DNA of 62,685 nt from Arenibacter amylolyticus (GTDB lineage: Bacteria > Bacteroidota > Bacteroidia > Flavobacteriales > Flavobacteriaceae). Numbering within the stretch: position 1 is the first letter of the stretch; each line of letters begins with the position of its first letter. The notes under the pieces are model-generated. The model searched no databases. It worked only from the letters and a program-made list of their open reading frames with translations, and was not told the origin of the DNA. Shown here one piece after another: positions 45,767-54,497 of this stretch. The stretch is taken from NCBI RefSeq assembly GCF_002150785.1, contig NZ_MTAZ01000059.1, positions 1-62,685 of the forward strand, given 5' to 3'. The translations under genes were made by a program, and so were the position numbers.

Positions 45767-46837
45767 TTAAAGTTGAACAGGGTATCTCCAGCCAAATTTA
45801 TCTTCCGCCTTGTTGTATTGGATATCCGTTATTCTCTTCTTAAGAATAGTAGCGTAGCTGTTCTCCAAGCTAGGTAAATCGTAGTCTTGGTCTTGGTATC
45901 CAAAGGTAGATATGGGGGAAATCACCGCGGCAGTACCGGCTCCAAACATTTCTTTTAAGCTTCCATTCTTGGATGCCTCTATAACCTCCTTCACCGTAAT
46001 TGGCCTAACCGCTACCTCAATATTTTCATCTTTGGCAATTTCAATAAGGCTTTTTCTTGTGATTCCGTCTAAGATTCGATCGCTAGTCGGACTCGTAATC
46101 AAGGTGTCGTTAATTCTGATGAAAATGTTCATGGCACCCGCCTCCTCTATATACTCGTGAGTATTATCGTCCGTCCAAATTACTTGGTTATAACCTTTAT
46201 CTACTGCTAGTTGGGTTGGGTAAAATTGACCGGCATAGTTACCACCTGCCTTGGCAAAACCAACCCCGCCATTGGCGGATCTAGAATACTTTTCCTCGAT
46301 TAATACTTTTACCTTACCAGCAAAATAAGAACCAGCGGGGGCGCAAGCGATAATGAACTTGTATTCATCTGCTGGGGATGCATGGAATCCTTTGCCCGAT
46401 GCAAAAACAAAGGGTCTAATATATAAGGAGCTGCCCTCTGCGGTAGGAATCCATTGGTGATCTACTTTTAAAAGGGCTTTCAATCCCTCCATAAAGTACG
46501 CTTCTGGAATTTCTGGAATGGCAAGACGCTTGGATGAAATATTGATTCGTTTTTGATTTTCCAAAGGTCGGAACAACCATACCTTCCCATCGGAATCCTT
46601 GTAGGCCTTCATACCCTCAAAAACAGATTGCCCATAATGAAAGATTTTGGCCGAGGGATCCAAGCTAATCGGTCCGTAAGGAACAATTTTTGGGGTTTCC
46701 CATGATCCATTTTTGAAATCGCATACCATCATATGATCGGTTAGCACCTTCCCGAATTCCAAATTATTAAAATCTACATTTTCAATCTTGGAAGTTTTTA
46801 CTTTCTCTACGGTTATTGTATCTGAAATAGTTTGCAT
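45767..46837 (-). CDS. ilvE: Branched-chain amino acid aminotransferase
   Basis: It transfers the amino group between glutamate and the 2-oxo acids of valine, leucine and isoleucine. 356 residues from the ATG at 46837. The class IV fold is shown by HYGQSVFEGMKAYK (about residues 67-80), the SLYIRPFVFASG region, FAKAGGNYAG with the PLP lysine, and the late GTAAVISPIS phosphate-binding segment. The frame runs 11 codons further upstream to 46870, but MQTISDTITV is the typical Bacteroidota start. Monocistronic, divergent from the DUF4920 gene. Confidence 0.95.
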   Translation of the reverse strand: MQTISDTITVEKVKTSKIENVDFNNLEFGKVLTDHMMVCDFKNGSWETPKIVPYGPISLDPSAKIFHYGQSVFEGMKAYKDSDGKVWLFRPLENQKRINISSKRLAIPEIPEAYFMEGLKALLKVDHQWIPTAEGSSLYIRPFVFASGKGFHASPADEYKFIIACAPAGSYFAGKVKVLIEEKYSRSANGGVGFAKAGGNYAGQFYPTQLAVDKGYNQVIWTDDNTHEYIEEAGAMNIFIRINDTLITSPTSDRILDGITRKSLIEIAKDENIEVAVRPITVKEVIEASKNGSLKEMFGAGTAAVISPISTFGYQDQDYDLPSLENSYATILKKRITDIQYNKAEDKFGWRYPVQL

Positions 46838-46943
46838 AGCAATTTTATTTAAAGGAATAAAATTAAACAATAAACAGCTTTGTTGCTTCGTTTATCAACT
46901 AAAAATAACCAATTTTGTAATGAGGTTTTAAAAACTGACGATA

Positions 46944-47447
46944 ATGAAATATTTTAACATTTTAATCATAGTTTTTTCGGTCTTTTTTGGATGTAAACAG
47001 CAGGAGAAAACCGCTGAGGAGCAAACAGCAAGCATAGAAACAGAAAATTTTGAGGCCTTTGGGGCGCTCATGGATGGGAATGATGCCTATGATGCAAATG
47101 AAATGTTGACCAAATATCAGGAAATGGCGGTGACAGACACTACGGCTACCAGATTTACAGCCAAGGTAACCGAGGTGTGCAAGTCCAAAGGCTGTTGGAT
47201 GAAATTGCAACTGGGGCAAGAAAAGGAGGTGATGGTAAAATTTAAGGATTATGGCTTTTTTATGCCCAAAGACATTGTTGGTAAAGAAGTGGTAGTGAAC
47301 GGTTTGGCATTTGTAGAGGAGATGGGTGTGGAAGACCAACGACATTTTGCCGAGGATGGTGGTAAGACGGAAGAGGAGATTGCGGCTATTGTAGATCCCA
47401 AAAAAACCTTTTCCTTTGAGGCAGATGGAGTATTGTTAAAAAAATAG
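46944..47447 (+). CDS. DUF4920 lipoprotein
   Basis: A 167-residue lipoprotein. The signal peptide ends VFFGC (Cys17). The DUF4920 body has FEAFGALMDGNDAYDANEML, the CKSKGCWMKL cysteine pair (probably metal- or disulfide-forming, CxxxxC) and VMVKFKDYGFFMPKDIVGKEVVVNG. Function is unestablished. The stop is 1 bp before the GTG start of mnmD, so the two are co-transcribed. Confidence 0.9.
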   Translation: MKYFNILIIVFSVFFGCKQQEKTAEEQTASIETENFEAFGALMDGNDAYDANEMLTKYQEMAVTDTTATRFTAKVTEVCKSKGCWMKLQLGQEKEVMVKFKDYGFFMPKDIVGKEVVVNGLAFVEEMGVEDQRHFAEDGGKTEEEIAAIVDPKKTFSFEADGVLLKK

Positions 47448-47448
47448 G

Positions 47449-48114
47449 GTGAAAAGAAAAATCATAACAACAGCAGATGGTTCTAAAACCATTCAAATAG
47501 AGGACTGGAATGAGCAGTATCACTCTACACATGGGGCCATACAAGAGGCCTATCATGTTTTTATAAAGAATGGGCTCGCGCTCTTTAAAGACCGGGAGCT
47601 GGCAATATTGGAAATTGGTCTAGGTACCGGACTAAATGCCTTTATTACCTTTCTGGAAGCGAAAAAGTACGGTCTCAAAATAGATTATACAGGGGTAGAG
47701 GCCTATCCCGTTAAGGAGGAAGAGTTGGCGCAGTTGGATTATAGTGCCGCCTTGAACGCTGAGGAGTACAACCCTCAATTTTTAAAAATACATCAAATTC
47801 CTTGGGGCACTCCAGATAAGATTGGGGATAACTTCGCCCTTTTAAAACATCAGGCAGATTTTAAGGATATCACCGATTCTGAAAAATTTGATTTAATCTA
47901 TTTTGATGCCTTTGGGGCTAGGGTGCAACCAGAACTGTGGACAGAAGAGATTTTTCAAATAATGTTCAAGGCCTTAAAACCTAATGGGGTGTTGGTTACC
48001 TATGCCGCGAAGGGCGCGGTAAGGCGGGCCATGCTTTCAGTGGGATTTGCCGTGGAAAGACTCCCTGGTCCTCCAGGAAAAAGGGAGATGCTGCGCGCTA
48101 AAAAAGAAGGGTAG
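47449..48114 (+). CDS. mnmD: tRNA 5-methylaminomethyl-2-thiouridine methyltransferase MnmD
   Basis: It performs the last methylation of the mnm5s2U34 wobble base in tRNA. The 221 residues make up the MnmD half only, without the FAD domain fused in E. coli MnmC. EIGLGTGLNAF (about residues 50-60) is the SAM-binding loop. DLIYFDAFGARVQPELW is the catalytic region, and YAAKGAVRRAMLSVGF precedes the C-terminal PGPPGKREML signature. The start is GTG. It overlaps the DUF4920 transcript. Confidence 0.92.
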   Translation: MKRKIITTADGSKTIQIEDWNEQYHSTHGAIQEAYHVFIKNGLALFKDRELAILEIGLGTGLNAFITFLEAKKYGLKIDYTGVEAYPVKEEELAQLDYSAALNAEEYNPQFLKIHQIPWGTPDKIGDNFALLKHQADFKDITDSEKFDLIYFDAFGARVQPELWTEEIFQIMFKALKPNGVLVTYAAKGAVRRAMLSVGFAVERLPGPPGKREMLRAKKEG

Positions 48115-48235
48115 TATTGGTTCTGTTTATTGGAAACCTTTAGGAATTAAGGGGTTGGATTGTTAAACCTACACTAAATAGACCCCCGTCGTGCCCAAAA
48201 ACCTATACCTTTATCCCAAAGTTTAGAAATAGGCT

Positions 48236-49195
48236 ATGAGAATTTTAATTACAGGTGCTACTGGTTTGGTGGGTACAGCAATTACTGAGTTGTGTAAGGA
48301 ACAGGGTATTGCGGTGAATTACCTGACTACCAGCAGGGAAAAAATTGTTTCTAAAGAGGGCTATAAAGGTTTTTATTGGAATCCGGCCGAAAATGAAATA
48401 GACAGTAATTGCTTTGAGGGGGTAAGTGCCATAGTGAATCTTGCAGGAGCAAGTATCGCACAACGGTGGACAAAAAGCAATAAGAAAAAAATACTCTCAA
48501 GTAGGCTAGATGCCCTAAAAACCTTGGCAGAGGCACTCCAAAAACTCAAAGATCACGATATAGATAGTATTGTATCGGCATCTGCTATGGGGATCTATCC
48601 AGACTCCCCGTCTAACTACTACAGAGAAGATGATACAGCGGTAGATGATAGTTTTTTGGGTGAGGTGGTAAGCTTATGGGAGCAGGAGGTTGATAAGTTT
48701 GAAAAATTTAATATCAGGGTCGCCAAAGTAAGGATCGGATTGGTATTGTCTGGTAAAGGGGGTGCCTTACCTAAAATGGCAAAGCCTATACAGTATTATT
48801 TGGGGGCACCGATCGGTTCTGGAAAACAGTGGCAATCTTGGATTCATATAAAGGACCTGGCAGGCATATTCCTTCATATATTGGAATTAGGGCTTACCGG
48901 TGTTTATAATGGGGTGGGGCCCAATCCTGTGAGCAATGCCAAACTTACTAGAGAGATTGCCAAAGCACTGGAAAAACCGTTGTTCTTACCCAATATACCC
49001 AAAGTAGCCCTGCAGTTGGCTTTGGGGGAAATGTCTTATTTGCTTTTTGCGAGTCAGCGGGTAAGTAGTAAAAAAATAGAAAATACCGGATTTAATTTTA
49101 CCTACACCAATATCTGCACCGCTTTGGGGGAGATTTATAAAAAGGAACGAAATTGTGGTTCTGGTTCTACCTATCGGGAAGAATATGTTTCATAG
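48236..49195 (+). CDS. TIGR01777-family NAD(P)-dependent epimerase-like protein
   Basis: A 319-residue extended short-chain dehydrogenase of the YfcH/TIGR01777 family. GATGLVGTAI (residues 7-16) is the dinucleotide-binding loop. NLAGASIAQRWTKSNKK is the family hallmark, and SASAMGIYPDSP holds the catalytic Ser/Tyr region. WQSWIHIKDLAGIFLHIL and the C-terminal DUF1731-like region follow. Substrate unknown. The last 12 residues (rich in Gly, Ser and charged residues) exceed the family end. A terminator follows. Confidence 0.9.
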   Translation: MRILITGATGLVGTAITELCKEQGIAVNYLTTSREKIVSKEGYKGFYWNPAENEIDSNCFEGVSAIVNLAGASIAQRWTKSNKKKILSSRLDALKTLAEALQKLKDHDIDSIVSASAMGIYPDSPSNYYREDDTAVDDSFLGEVVSLWEQEVDKFEKFNIRVAKVRIGLVLSGKGGALPKMAKPIQYYLGAPIGSGKQWQSWIHIKDLAGIFLHILELGLTGVYNGVGPNPVSNAKLTREIAKALEKPLFLPNIPKVALQLALGEMSYLLFASQRVSSKKIENTGFNFTYTNICTALGEIYKKERNCGSGSTYREEYVS

Positions 49196-49221
49196 CTCCA
49201 ATAAAATTAGACGATAGGTTT

Positions 49222-49249
49222 GCATCCGCATTGTGCGGATGTTTTTTTT
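49222..49249 (+). terminator. Terminator before grpE
   Basis: CATCCGCA and TGCGGATG form an 8-bp stem with a 3-nt loop followed by eight T. Confidence 0.85.
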
Positions 49250-49257
49250 GAAAACTT

Positions 49258-49299
49258 ATATGACAATATGACATTTTAAAAGATTTGGCAGTACTTTTG
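49258..49299 (+). promoter_or_regulatory. grpE promoter with tandem ATATGACA repeats
   Basis: Two exact head-to-tail copies of ATATGACA (49258-49273) end 18 bp before a consensus -7 box TACTTTTG (49292-49299). The second TGACA sits where a -33 contact is expected. It may be a heat-shock control site. No CIRCE element is seen. Confidence 0.5.
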
Positions 49300-49334
49300 C
49301 CAATTGAAATCGGAAGTATCTAAATGTATTTTAA

Positions 49335-49925
49335 ATGAGCAAGGAAAATAAAACAGAAGAGATGGAGGATGAGATCCTAAAAAATGAGGGTCAGAAGGAT
49401 ATAGATCAAGAAACCGCTACCCAGGAAACTGCCTCGGAAGAGGAGTTAAAGGAAGAGGAGTTAAAGGAAGAGATTAGTTTGGAAGAAAAGCTACAGGAGG
49501 ACCTAGACAAGGAAAAAGATAAGTTTCTACGTTTGTTTGCGGAGTTCGAAAACTATAAAAGACGTACCTCCAAAGAAAGAATGGAATTGTTTAAAACGGC
49601 CGGACAAGAGGTGATTTTGTCATTATTGCCGGTTTTGGACGATTTTGACAGAGCCATGGCGGAAATTTCCAAATCTGGGGATGAAGCGATGTTTAAAGGT
49701 GTAGAACTCATCAATAACAAATTGGTGGAAACACTTAAGAGCAAAGGGCTTTTGAATGTTGAGGTGAAGGAAGGGGATGCTTTTGATGCTGAAATACATG
49801 ATGCTGTAACACAAATACCCGCCCCAGAGAAAAAATTAAAGGGAAAAATTATAGACGTGGTCCAAAAGGGTTACCAATTGGGCGATAAAATCATTCGTCA
49901 TCCAAAAGTGGTCGTAGGAAACTAA
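49335..49925 (+). CDS. grpE: Nucleotide exchange factor GrpE
   Basis: It releases ADP from DnaK in the chaperone cycle. 196 residues. The N-terminal 60 are glutamate-rich, with a near-exact 15-bp tandem repeat encoding EELKE. A long helix follows (KDKFLRLFAEFENYKRRTSKE, from about 58). The C-terminal beta domain contains VTQIPAPEKKLKGKIIDVVQKGY and ends in KVVVGN. dnaJ starts 9 bp after the stop. dnaK is not in this window. Confidence 0.96.
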   Translation: MSKENKTEEMEDEILKNEGQKDIDQETATQETASEEELKEEELKEEISLEEKLQEDLDKEKDKFLRLFAEFENYKRRTSKERMELFKTAGQEVILSLLPVLDDFDRAMAEISKSGDEAMFKGVELINNKLVETLKSKGLLNVEVKEGDAFDAEIHDAVTQIPAPEKKLKGKIIDVVQKGYQLGDKIIRHPKVVVGN

Positions 49926-49934
49926 AAATAGAGT

Positions 49935-51056
49935 ATGAAGGAGGATTATTATGACATTTTAGGCATTGGAAAAAATGCCAGCGCAGCTGAAATAAAAAAA
50001 GCATATCGTAAAAAAGCCATTAAGTATCACCCAGATAAGAATCCGGGGGATTCCAAGGCGGAGGATATGTTTAAAAAAGCGGCCGAAGCTTATGAGGTAC
50101 TCAGTGACCCTAATAAGAAGGCACGTTACGACCAATATGGTCATGCAGCCTTTGAAGGCGGCGGCGGATTCGGTGGCGGCGGAATGAACATGGACGACAT
50201 TTTCAGTCAGTTCGGTGATATTTTCGGAGGTGCTTTTGGCGGCGGTGGCTTTAGCGGTTTTTCCGGTTTCGGAGGCGGTGGCCAAAGAAGAGTTAAGGGG
50301 AGCAACTTAAGAATACGAGTTAAACTTACCTTAGAGGAAATTGCCAATGGCGTAGAAAAAACAGTAAAAGTAAAACGTAAAGTCCAAGCCGAAGGGGTAA
50401 CCTATAAAACCTGTGATACCTGTGGAGGTAGAGGGCAGGTAACCAAAATTACCAATACTATTTTGGGAAGGATGCAAACGGCAGCCACCTGCAGCGCTTG
50501 TGGTGGTAGCGGACAAATCATCGATAAGCGACCTAGTGATGCGGATGCCCACGGATTAAAAATTTCCGAGGAAACCGTAAGTATCAATATTCCTGCGGGA
50601 GTTGAGGACGGTATGCAGCTAAAAGTTCCCAATAAAGGAAACGAGGCCCCAGGGGATGGTATCCCAGGTGATCTTTTGGTAGCTATTGAAACAGAAGAGC
50701 ACGAAACCCTAAAAAGGGAAGGGGATAACCTACACTACGACCTGTATATTAGTTATTCGGACGCGGTATTAGGTACCTCTAAGGAAATAGATACCGTAGG
50801 CGGTAAGGTTAGGATAAAATTGGAGGCTGGTATCCAGTCAGGTAAAATCCTAAGATTGCGTGGTAAAGGTATTTCTAGCCTTAATGGTTATGGAAGTGGG
50901 GATCTTTTGGTACACGTAAATGTGTGGACCCCCCAAGAACTTAATAAGGAGCAAAGGGAGTTTTTTGAGCGTATGCAAGAACACGAGAATTTTGTGCCTA
51001 ACCCTGCAAGATCGGATAAATCCTTTTTTGAAAAAGTAAAGGATATGTTTTCTTAA
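49935..51056 (+). CDS. dnaJ: Chaperone DnaJ with two-motif zinc domain
   Basis: A J-domain co-chaperone stimulating DnaK ATPase. 373 residues. The J domain has HPD at 32-34. A Gly/Phe-rich linker (about 75-115) follows. The zinc region has only C160-x-x-C163 and C186-x-x-C189 (CDTCGGRG and CSACGGSG) instead of the usual four CxxCxGxG motifs, so one zinc at most can bind. The C-terminal substrate domains ([22 protein letters not shown]-type) are intact. I recall this shortened zinc domain from other flavobacterial DnaJ proteins. Operon with grpE; two terminators follow. Confidence 0.95.
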   Translation: MKEDYYDILGIGKNASAAEIKKAYRKKAIKYHPDKNPGDSKAEDMFKKAAEAYEVLSDPNKKARYDQYGHAAFEGGGGFGGGGMNMDDIFSQFGDIFGGAFGGGGFSGFSGFGGGGQRRVKGSNLRIRVKLTLEEIANGVEKTVKVKRKVQAEGVTYKTCDTCGGRGQVTKITNTILGRMQTAATCSACGGSGQIIDKRPSDADAHGLKISEETVSINIPAGVEDGMQLKVPNKGNEAPGDGIPGDLLVAIETEEHETLKREGDNLHYDLYISYSDAVLGTSKEIDTVGGKVRIKLEAGIQSGKILRLRGKGISSLNGYGSGDLLVHVNVWTPQELNKEQREFFERMQEHENFVPNPARSDKSFFEKVKDMFS

Positions 51057-51086
51057 AGGGGATTTAAAATAAAAATGTATATTTGA

Positions 51087-51170
51087 GAAGATGTTGGGTA
51101 ACCAATATCTTCTTTTTCATAGCAATTTTTTTCCCATCCTTGATTCGTTAAGGGTGGGTTTTGTTTTTTT
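51087..51170 (+). terminator. Tandem terminators after grpE-dnaJ
   Basis: First: GAAGATGTTGG and CCAATATCTTC with a 4-nt loop, then TTTTTC. Second: CCCATCCTT and AAGGGTGGG (51133-51158), then TTTTGTTTTTTTT. Confidence 0.75.
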
Positions 51171-51273
51171 TGGCCACTGCTAATCTTACCCCGCCCTGTA
51201 TTAATTGTTCCAAAAAATACCAGGGAAAAGAGATTTTATAATTTTCCTACCACCCTCTTCTGTGGCAATTATA

Positions 51274-51281
51274 TATCTTTG
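51274..51281 (+). promoter_or_regulatory. -7 box of the ABC operon
   Basis: TATCTTTG (TAnnTTTG), 15 bp before the ATG at 51296. Confidence 0.55.
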
Positions 51282-51295
51282 AGGAAATTGTGAAA

Positions 51296-52228
51296 ATGAA
51301 CAATATTTTGATCGCTGATAAGGTTACCAAAAGGTATGGTGATCATTTGGCACTCAACAACCTATCATTGGAAATTCCTAGGAATAGCATCTATGGCTTA
51401 TTGGGACCCAATGGGGCAGGAAAGACTACCCTTATCCGAATAATCAATCAAATTACCTATCCAGATCAAGGCACCATACTATTTGATGGCCAACCCTTGG
51501 AGGCAAAACACATTGCCATGATTGGCTATTTGCCAGAAGAAAGAGGTCTTTATAAAAGTATGAAGGTGGGAGAACAGGCCCTCTATCTGGCTCAATTGAA
51601 AGGAATGTCCAAAACAGAGGCTAAGGCTAAATTAGACTATTGGTTTAAGCGGTTGGATATTGGGGATTGGTGGAACAAAAAAATACAAGAGCTCTCCAAA
51701 GGGATGGCCCAAAAGATCCAATTTATAGTTACCGTACTTCACCAACCCAAACTCCTTATTTTTGATGAGCCCTTCAGTGGATTCGATCCTATTAATGCCA
51801 ACCTTATCAAAGATGAGATTCTACGCCTAAAAGAAAATGGTACTTCTATTATATTCTCAACCCACCGGATGGAGTCTGTAGAGGAACTGTGCGAGTATAT
51901 CGCGTTAATCCATAAATCGGAAAAATTGTTGGATGGAAAGCTAAGCGATATAAAGAATGCCTATAAAAACAATGTTTTTCAGGTAGGCTTGGGGGTGCCG
52001 CATGCCAATGGGGTCTTAGAAGAGCTTCAAGAGAAGTTTCGGATACTGTCCTTTGAATATGTGGATAACGGGCAGCAATTAAATTTTACCGTACAACTGC
52101 CTTCGGGGGATACAGGAGCCTTTTTAACCCATGTTTCTGGGAAGGCGAATGTGAATAATTTTACGGAAACCATTCCTTCGGCAAATGATATATTTATAAG
52201 AACAGTCCAAAATCAACAGGTGTCATGA
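51296..52228 (+). CDS. ABC transporter ATP-binding protein (exporter type)
   Basis: The ATPase of an ABC-2 type exporter, 310 residues. Walker A is GPNGAGKTT (residues 37-45). The signature is LSKGMAQK rather than LSGGQ, as in NatA-like exporters. Walker B is LLIFDEPFSGFDP, and the switch histidine is in FSTHRMES. The C-terminal DUF4162-like region (about 225-310) is normal for this class. A GTG two codons earlier is the alternative start. The stop overlaps the permease start by 4 bp (ATGA). Confidence 0.93.
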   Translation: MNNILIADKVTKRYGDHLALNNLSLEIPRNSIYGLLGPNGAGKTTLIRIINQITYPDQGTILFDGQPLEAKHIAMIGYLPEERGLYKSMKVGEQALYLAQLKGMSKTEAKAKLDYWFKRLDIGDWWNKKIQELSKGMAQKIQFIVTVLHQPKLLIFDEPFSGFDPINANLIKDEILRLKENGTSIIFSTHRMESVEELCEYIALIHKSEKLLDGKLSDIKNAYKNNVFQVGLGVPHANGVLEELQEKFRILSFEYVDNGQQLNFTVQLPSGDTGAFLTHVSGKANVNNFTETIPSANDIFIRTVQNQQVS

Positions 52229-53562
52229 GTAAGTTAGCACTCATTATAAAACGAGAATATTTGGCCAAGGTGCGGAATAAATCCTTTGTGGTAATGACCT
52301 TCTTGAGTCCTATTCTTATGGTAGCCATGGTAGCCCTGATCGTGTATCTTGCCAAGGTGAATGACAATGAAACACGGGTTATCGGGATATTGAACGAAAG
52401 TGGGTATTTCTCCAACGACTTTCAAGGTACAGACCATACCTCCTATGTTTCTTTTAGAAATGTGGAACTGGAGGCCGCAAAGGATTCTATTGTTAAAATG
52501 GGTTTGTACGGACTATTATACCTCCCAGATCATCCAGACGTAGAACAGGTAGCAGAGCAAGCCGTGTTTTTCACCAAAGATGCTCCGGGATCTTCCGTAG
52601 TATCTAGTCTGGAGTCGGTTTTTGAAAATAGACTGCGCATGGAAAGGCTACAGGAACTGGGGGTTTCGGCCTCAGATTTTAAGCGATTGGAGCTGCAATT
52701 CGAAATTAATACCGCCACCTTTTCCGGAGAACGAAACCTAAAAGGAATCAATGAGATTAAAGCTTTTATCGGGGGAGGATTTGGATACCTAATCATGATG
52801 TTTATCATCATATACGGTGGGTTTGTAATGCGAAGCGTCATCGAAGAGAAGACGAGTAGAATAGTAGAGGTTATTATATCTTCTGTTAAGCCATTTCAAT
52901 TGATGTTGGGTAAAATTATAGGAACTTCCTTGGCGGGTATCACCCAGTTTATAATTTGGATTATTTCTGCCAGCTTGTTGTTGGGAATTCTTACCTTGAT
53001 TTTTGGGATTGATCTTGCGGCGCTGAACGCAGGAACAGAAAATACCCCCGGACTCATAGGTGGAGCAGCATCTATGGCCAATTCGGATACTACGATGCAA
53101 TTGTACGCCAATGAGCTTCTTAGGATTCCATGGGTTTTGCTGATCACCTTTTTCATGATTTATTTTATCCTGGGGTATTTAATCTATAGCTCCATATATG
53201 CTGCAATAGGGGCAGCGGTAGACAATGAGACCGATACACAGCAGTTTATATTTCCTATAATTATGCCCTTGATGCTGGCAATCTATGTGGGGTTCTTTTC
53301 CGTATTTAATAATCCGCATGGTCCTATCGCAGTAGGGTTTTCCTTATTTCCACTTACGTCCCCCATTGTGATGCTTATGCGTCTTCCTGGTGGCATTGGA
53401 GAAGGCGGAGTTCCCCTTTGGGAGTTATTGGTGTCCATTGCCTTGCTTATTGTTACCTTTATTGGCATTGTGTGGGTGGCCGCAAAAATTTATAGGGTAG
53501 GTATTCTTATGTACGGGAAAAAGCCTTCCTATAAGGAATTGTTTAAATGGCTGAAATACTAA
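52225..53562 (+). CDS. ABC-2 type permease (NatB-like)
   Basis: The membrane subunit of the exporter, 445 residues. One N-terminal helix (about 20-42) is followed by a roughly 140-residue extracytoplasmic domain, then five or six membrane helices from residue 180 (FGYLIMMFIIIYGGFVM) to the end. EEKTSRIVEVIISSVKPFQLMLGKIIG is the hallmark segment of NatB-type permeases. Translationally coupled to the ATPase. The substrate could be sodium, a drug or a lipid; it cannot be read from sequence. Confidence 0.92.
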   Translation: MSKLALIIKREYLAKVRNKSFVVMTFLSPILMVAMVALIVYLAKVNDNETRVIGILNESGYFSNDFQGTDHTSYVSFRNVELEAAKDSIVKMGLYGLLYLPDHPDVEQVAEQAVFFTKDAPGSSVVSSLESVFENRLRMERLQELGVSASDFKRLELQFEINTATFSGERNLKGINEIKAFIGGGFGYLIMMFIIIYGGFVMRSVIEEKTSRIVEVIISSVKPFQLMLGKIIGTSLAGITQFIIWIISASLLLGILTLIFGIDLAALNAGTENTPGLIGGAASMANSDTTMQLYANELLRIPWVLLITFFMIYFILGYLIYSSIYAAIGAAVDNETDTQQFIFPIIMPLMLAIYVGFFSVFNNPHGPIAVGFSLFPLTSPIVMLMRLPGGIGEGGVPLWELLVSIALLIVTFIGIVWVAAKIYRVGILMYGKKPSYKELFKWLKY

Positions 53563-53609
53563 AATGGATTGACACCAGATTTCTTCCAGTTTTTTACACT
53601 ACTACAAAA

Positions 53610-54488
53610 ATGAATAAAAGATCGATAAGGATAGTTGCTATCCTTGCAATGGGCATAATTAGCCAAATGGCAATGGCACAGACTCCAGATATATTTAGGT
53701 TGGAGTATATGTTGATGCCCAGAAATAATGCGGACGCCAAGCTATCTAGAATAAAACTCGTAGCTAACCTACCCATAAAGGTAGGAGAGGAAGATAATAT
53801 TATTGTGGGAGCGGAATACAATAGGATTACGTTCGATTTAATGAGGGGTGAGCCCTATAACGACCAAATTCTGAATAATTTTCATGTGATGGACATAAAT
53901 ATGGCCTATATCTATCAGTTTCGATCAGATTGGCGTTTTGTGGGGGTCCTTACTCCTCGTATCGCCTCTACCCTTGTACAGCCGTTGGAAAAGGGAGATG
54001 TTTCTATAAACGCAACTGTGGGGGCTATTATGGATAGGCCCTTGGCCGACAAACCAACACGCTTGGTATTGGGAATAGCGTACAATTCTACCGTTGCCCT
54101 AAGGATACCACTACCTGTTATATATTTTGAAAAGCGGTTTCATCCCAATTGGACCTATGTGGTAGGGGCGCCAAAAAGTGGAATGAAATATCACTTAGGT
54201 GAAAACCATATGTTGCAGACAGAATTTATTTTAGATGGTTATTATGTAAACCTCCAGAGTTCGGTGATCAGTTCAGATTCTGGGCTAGGCTCCTCTATTT
54301 CCAGTTCTGCAGCCTTGGTAACCTTGGGGTACCAATATACCTTGGCAAAAAATATGTTCCTTTATGGCTATTTTGGACATACCCTATTTCAGGATGGTGT
54401 GCTAAGGGATAAAGAAAGAAATGATATTTTTACTTTGAATGACGAGCCAAGTTTTTATTTTAGGACTGGTTTTAGAATAGGAATTTAA
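53610..54488 (+). CDS. DUF6268 outer-membrane protein
   Basis: A 292-residue exported protein. MNKRSIRIVAILAMGIISQMAMAQ is a signal peptide, which decides the ATG at 53610; a start at 53547 overlapping the permease is possible but would bury it. The mature part consists of alternating beta strands ending SFYFRTGFRIGI, suggesting an outer-membrane barrel of the DUF6268 type. Position inside the ABC-regulator operon suggests a link with the exporter, but the function is unknown. Confidence 0.78.
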   Translation: MNKRSIRIVAILAMGIISQMAMAQTPDIFRLEYMLMPRNNADAKLSRIKLVANLPIKVGEEDNIIVGAEYNRITFDLMRGEPYNDQILNNFHVMDINMAYIYQFRSDWRFVGVLTPRIASTLVQPLEKGDVSINATVGAIMDRPLADKPTRLVLGIAYNSTVALRIPLPVIYFEKRFHPNWTYVVGAPKSGMKYHLGENHMLQTEFILDGYYVNLQSSVISSDSGLGSSISSSAALVTLGYQYTLAKNMFLYGYFGHTLFQDGVLRDKERNDIFTLNDEPSFYFRTGFRIGI

Positions 54489-54497
54489 ATTACAACG

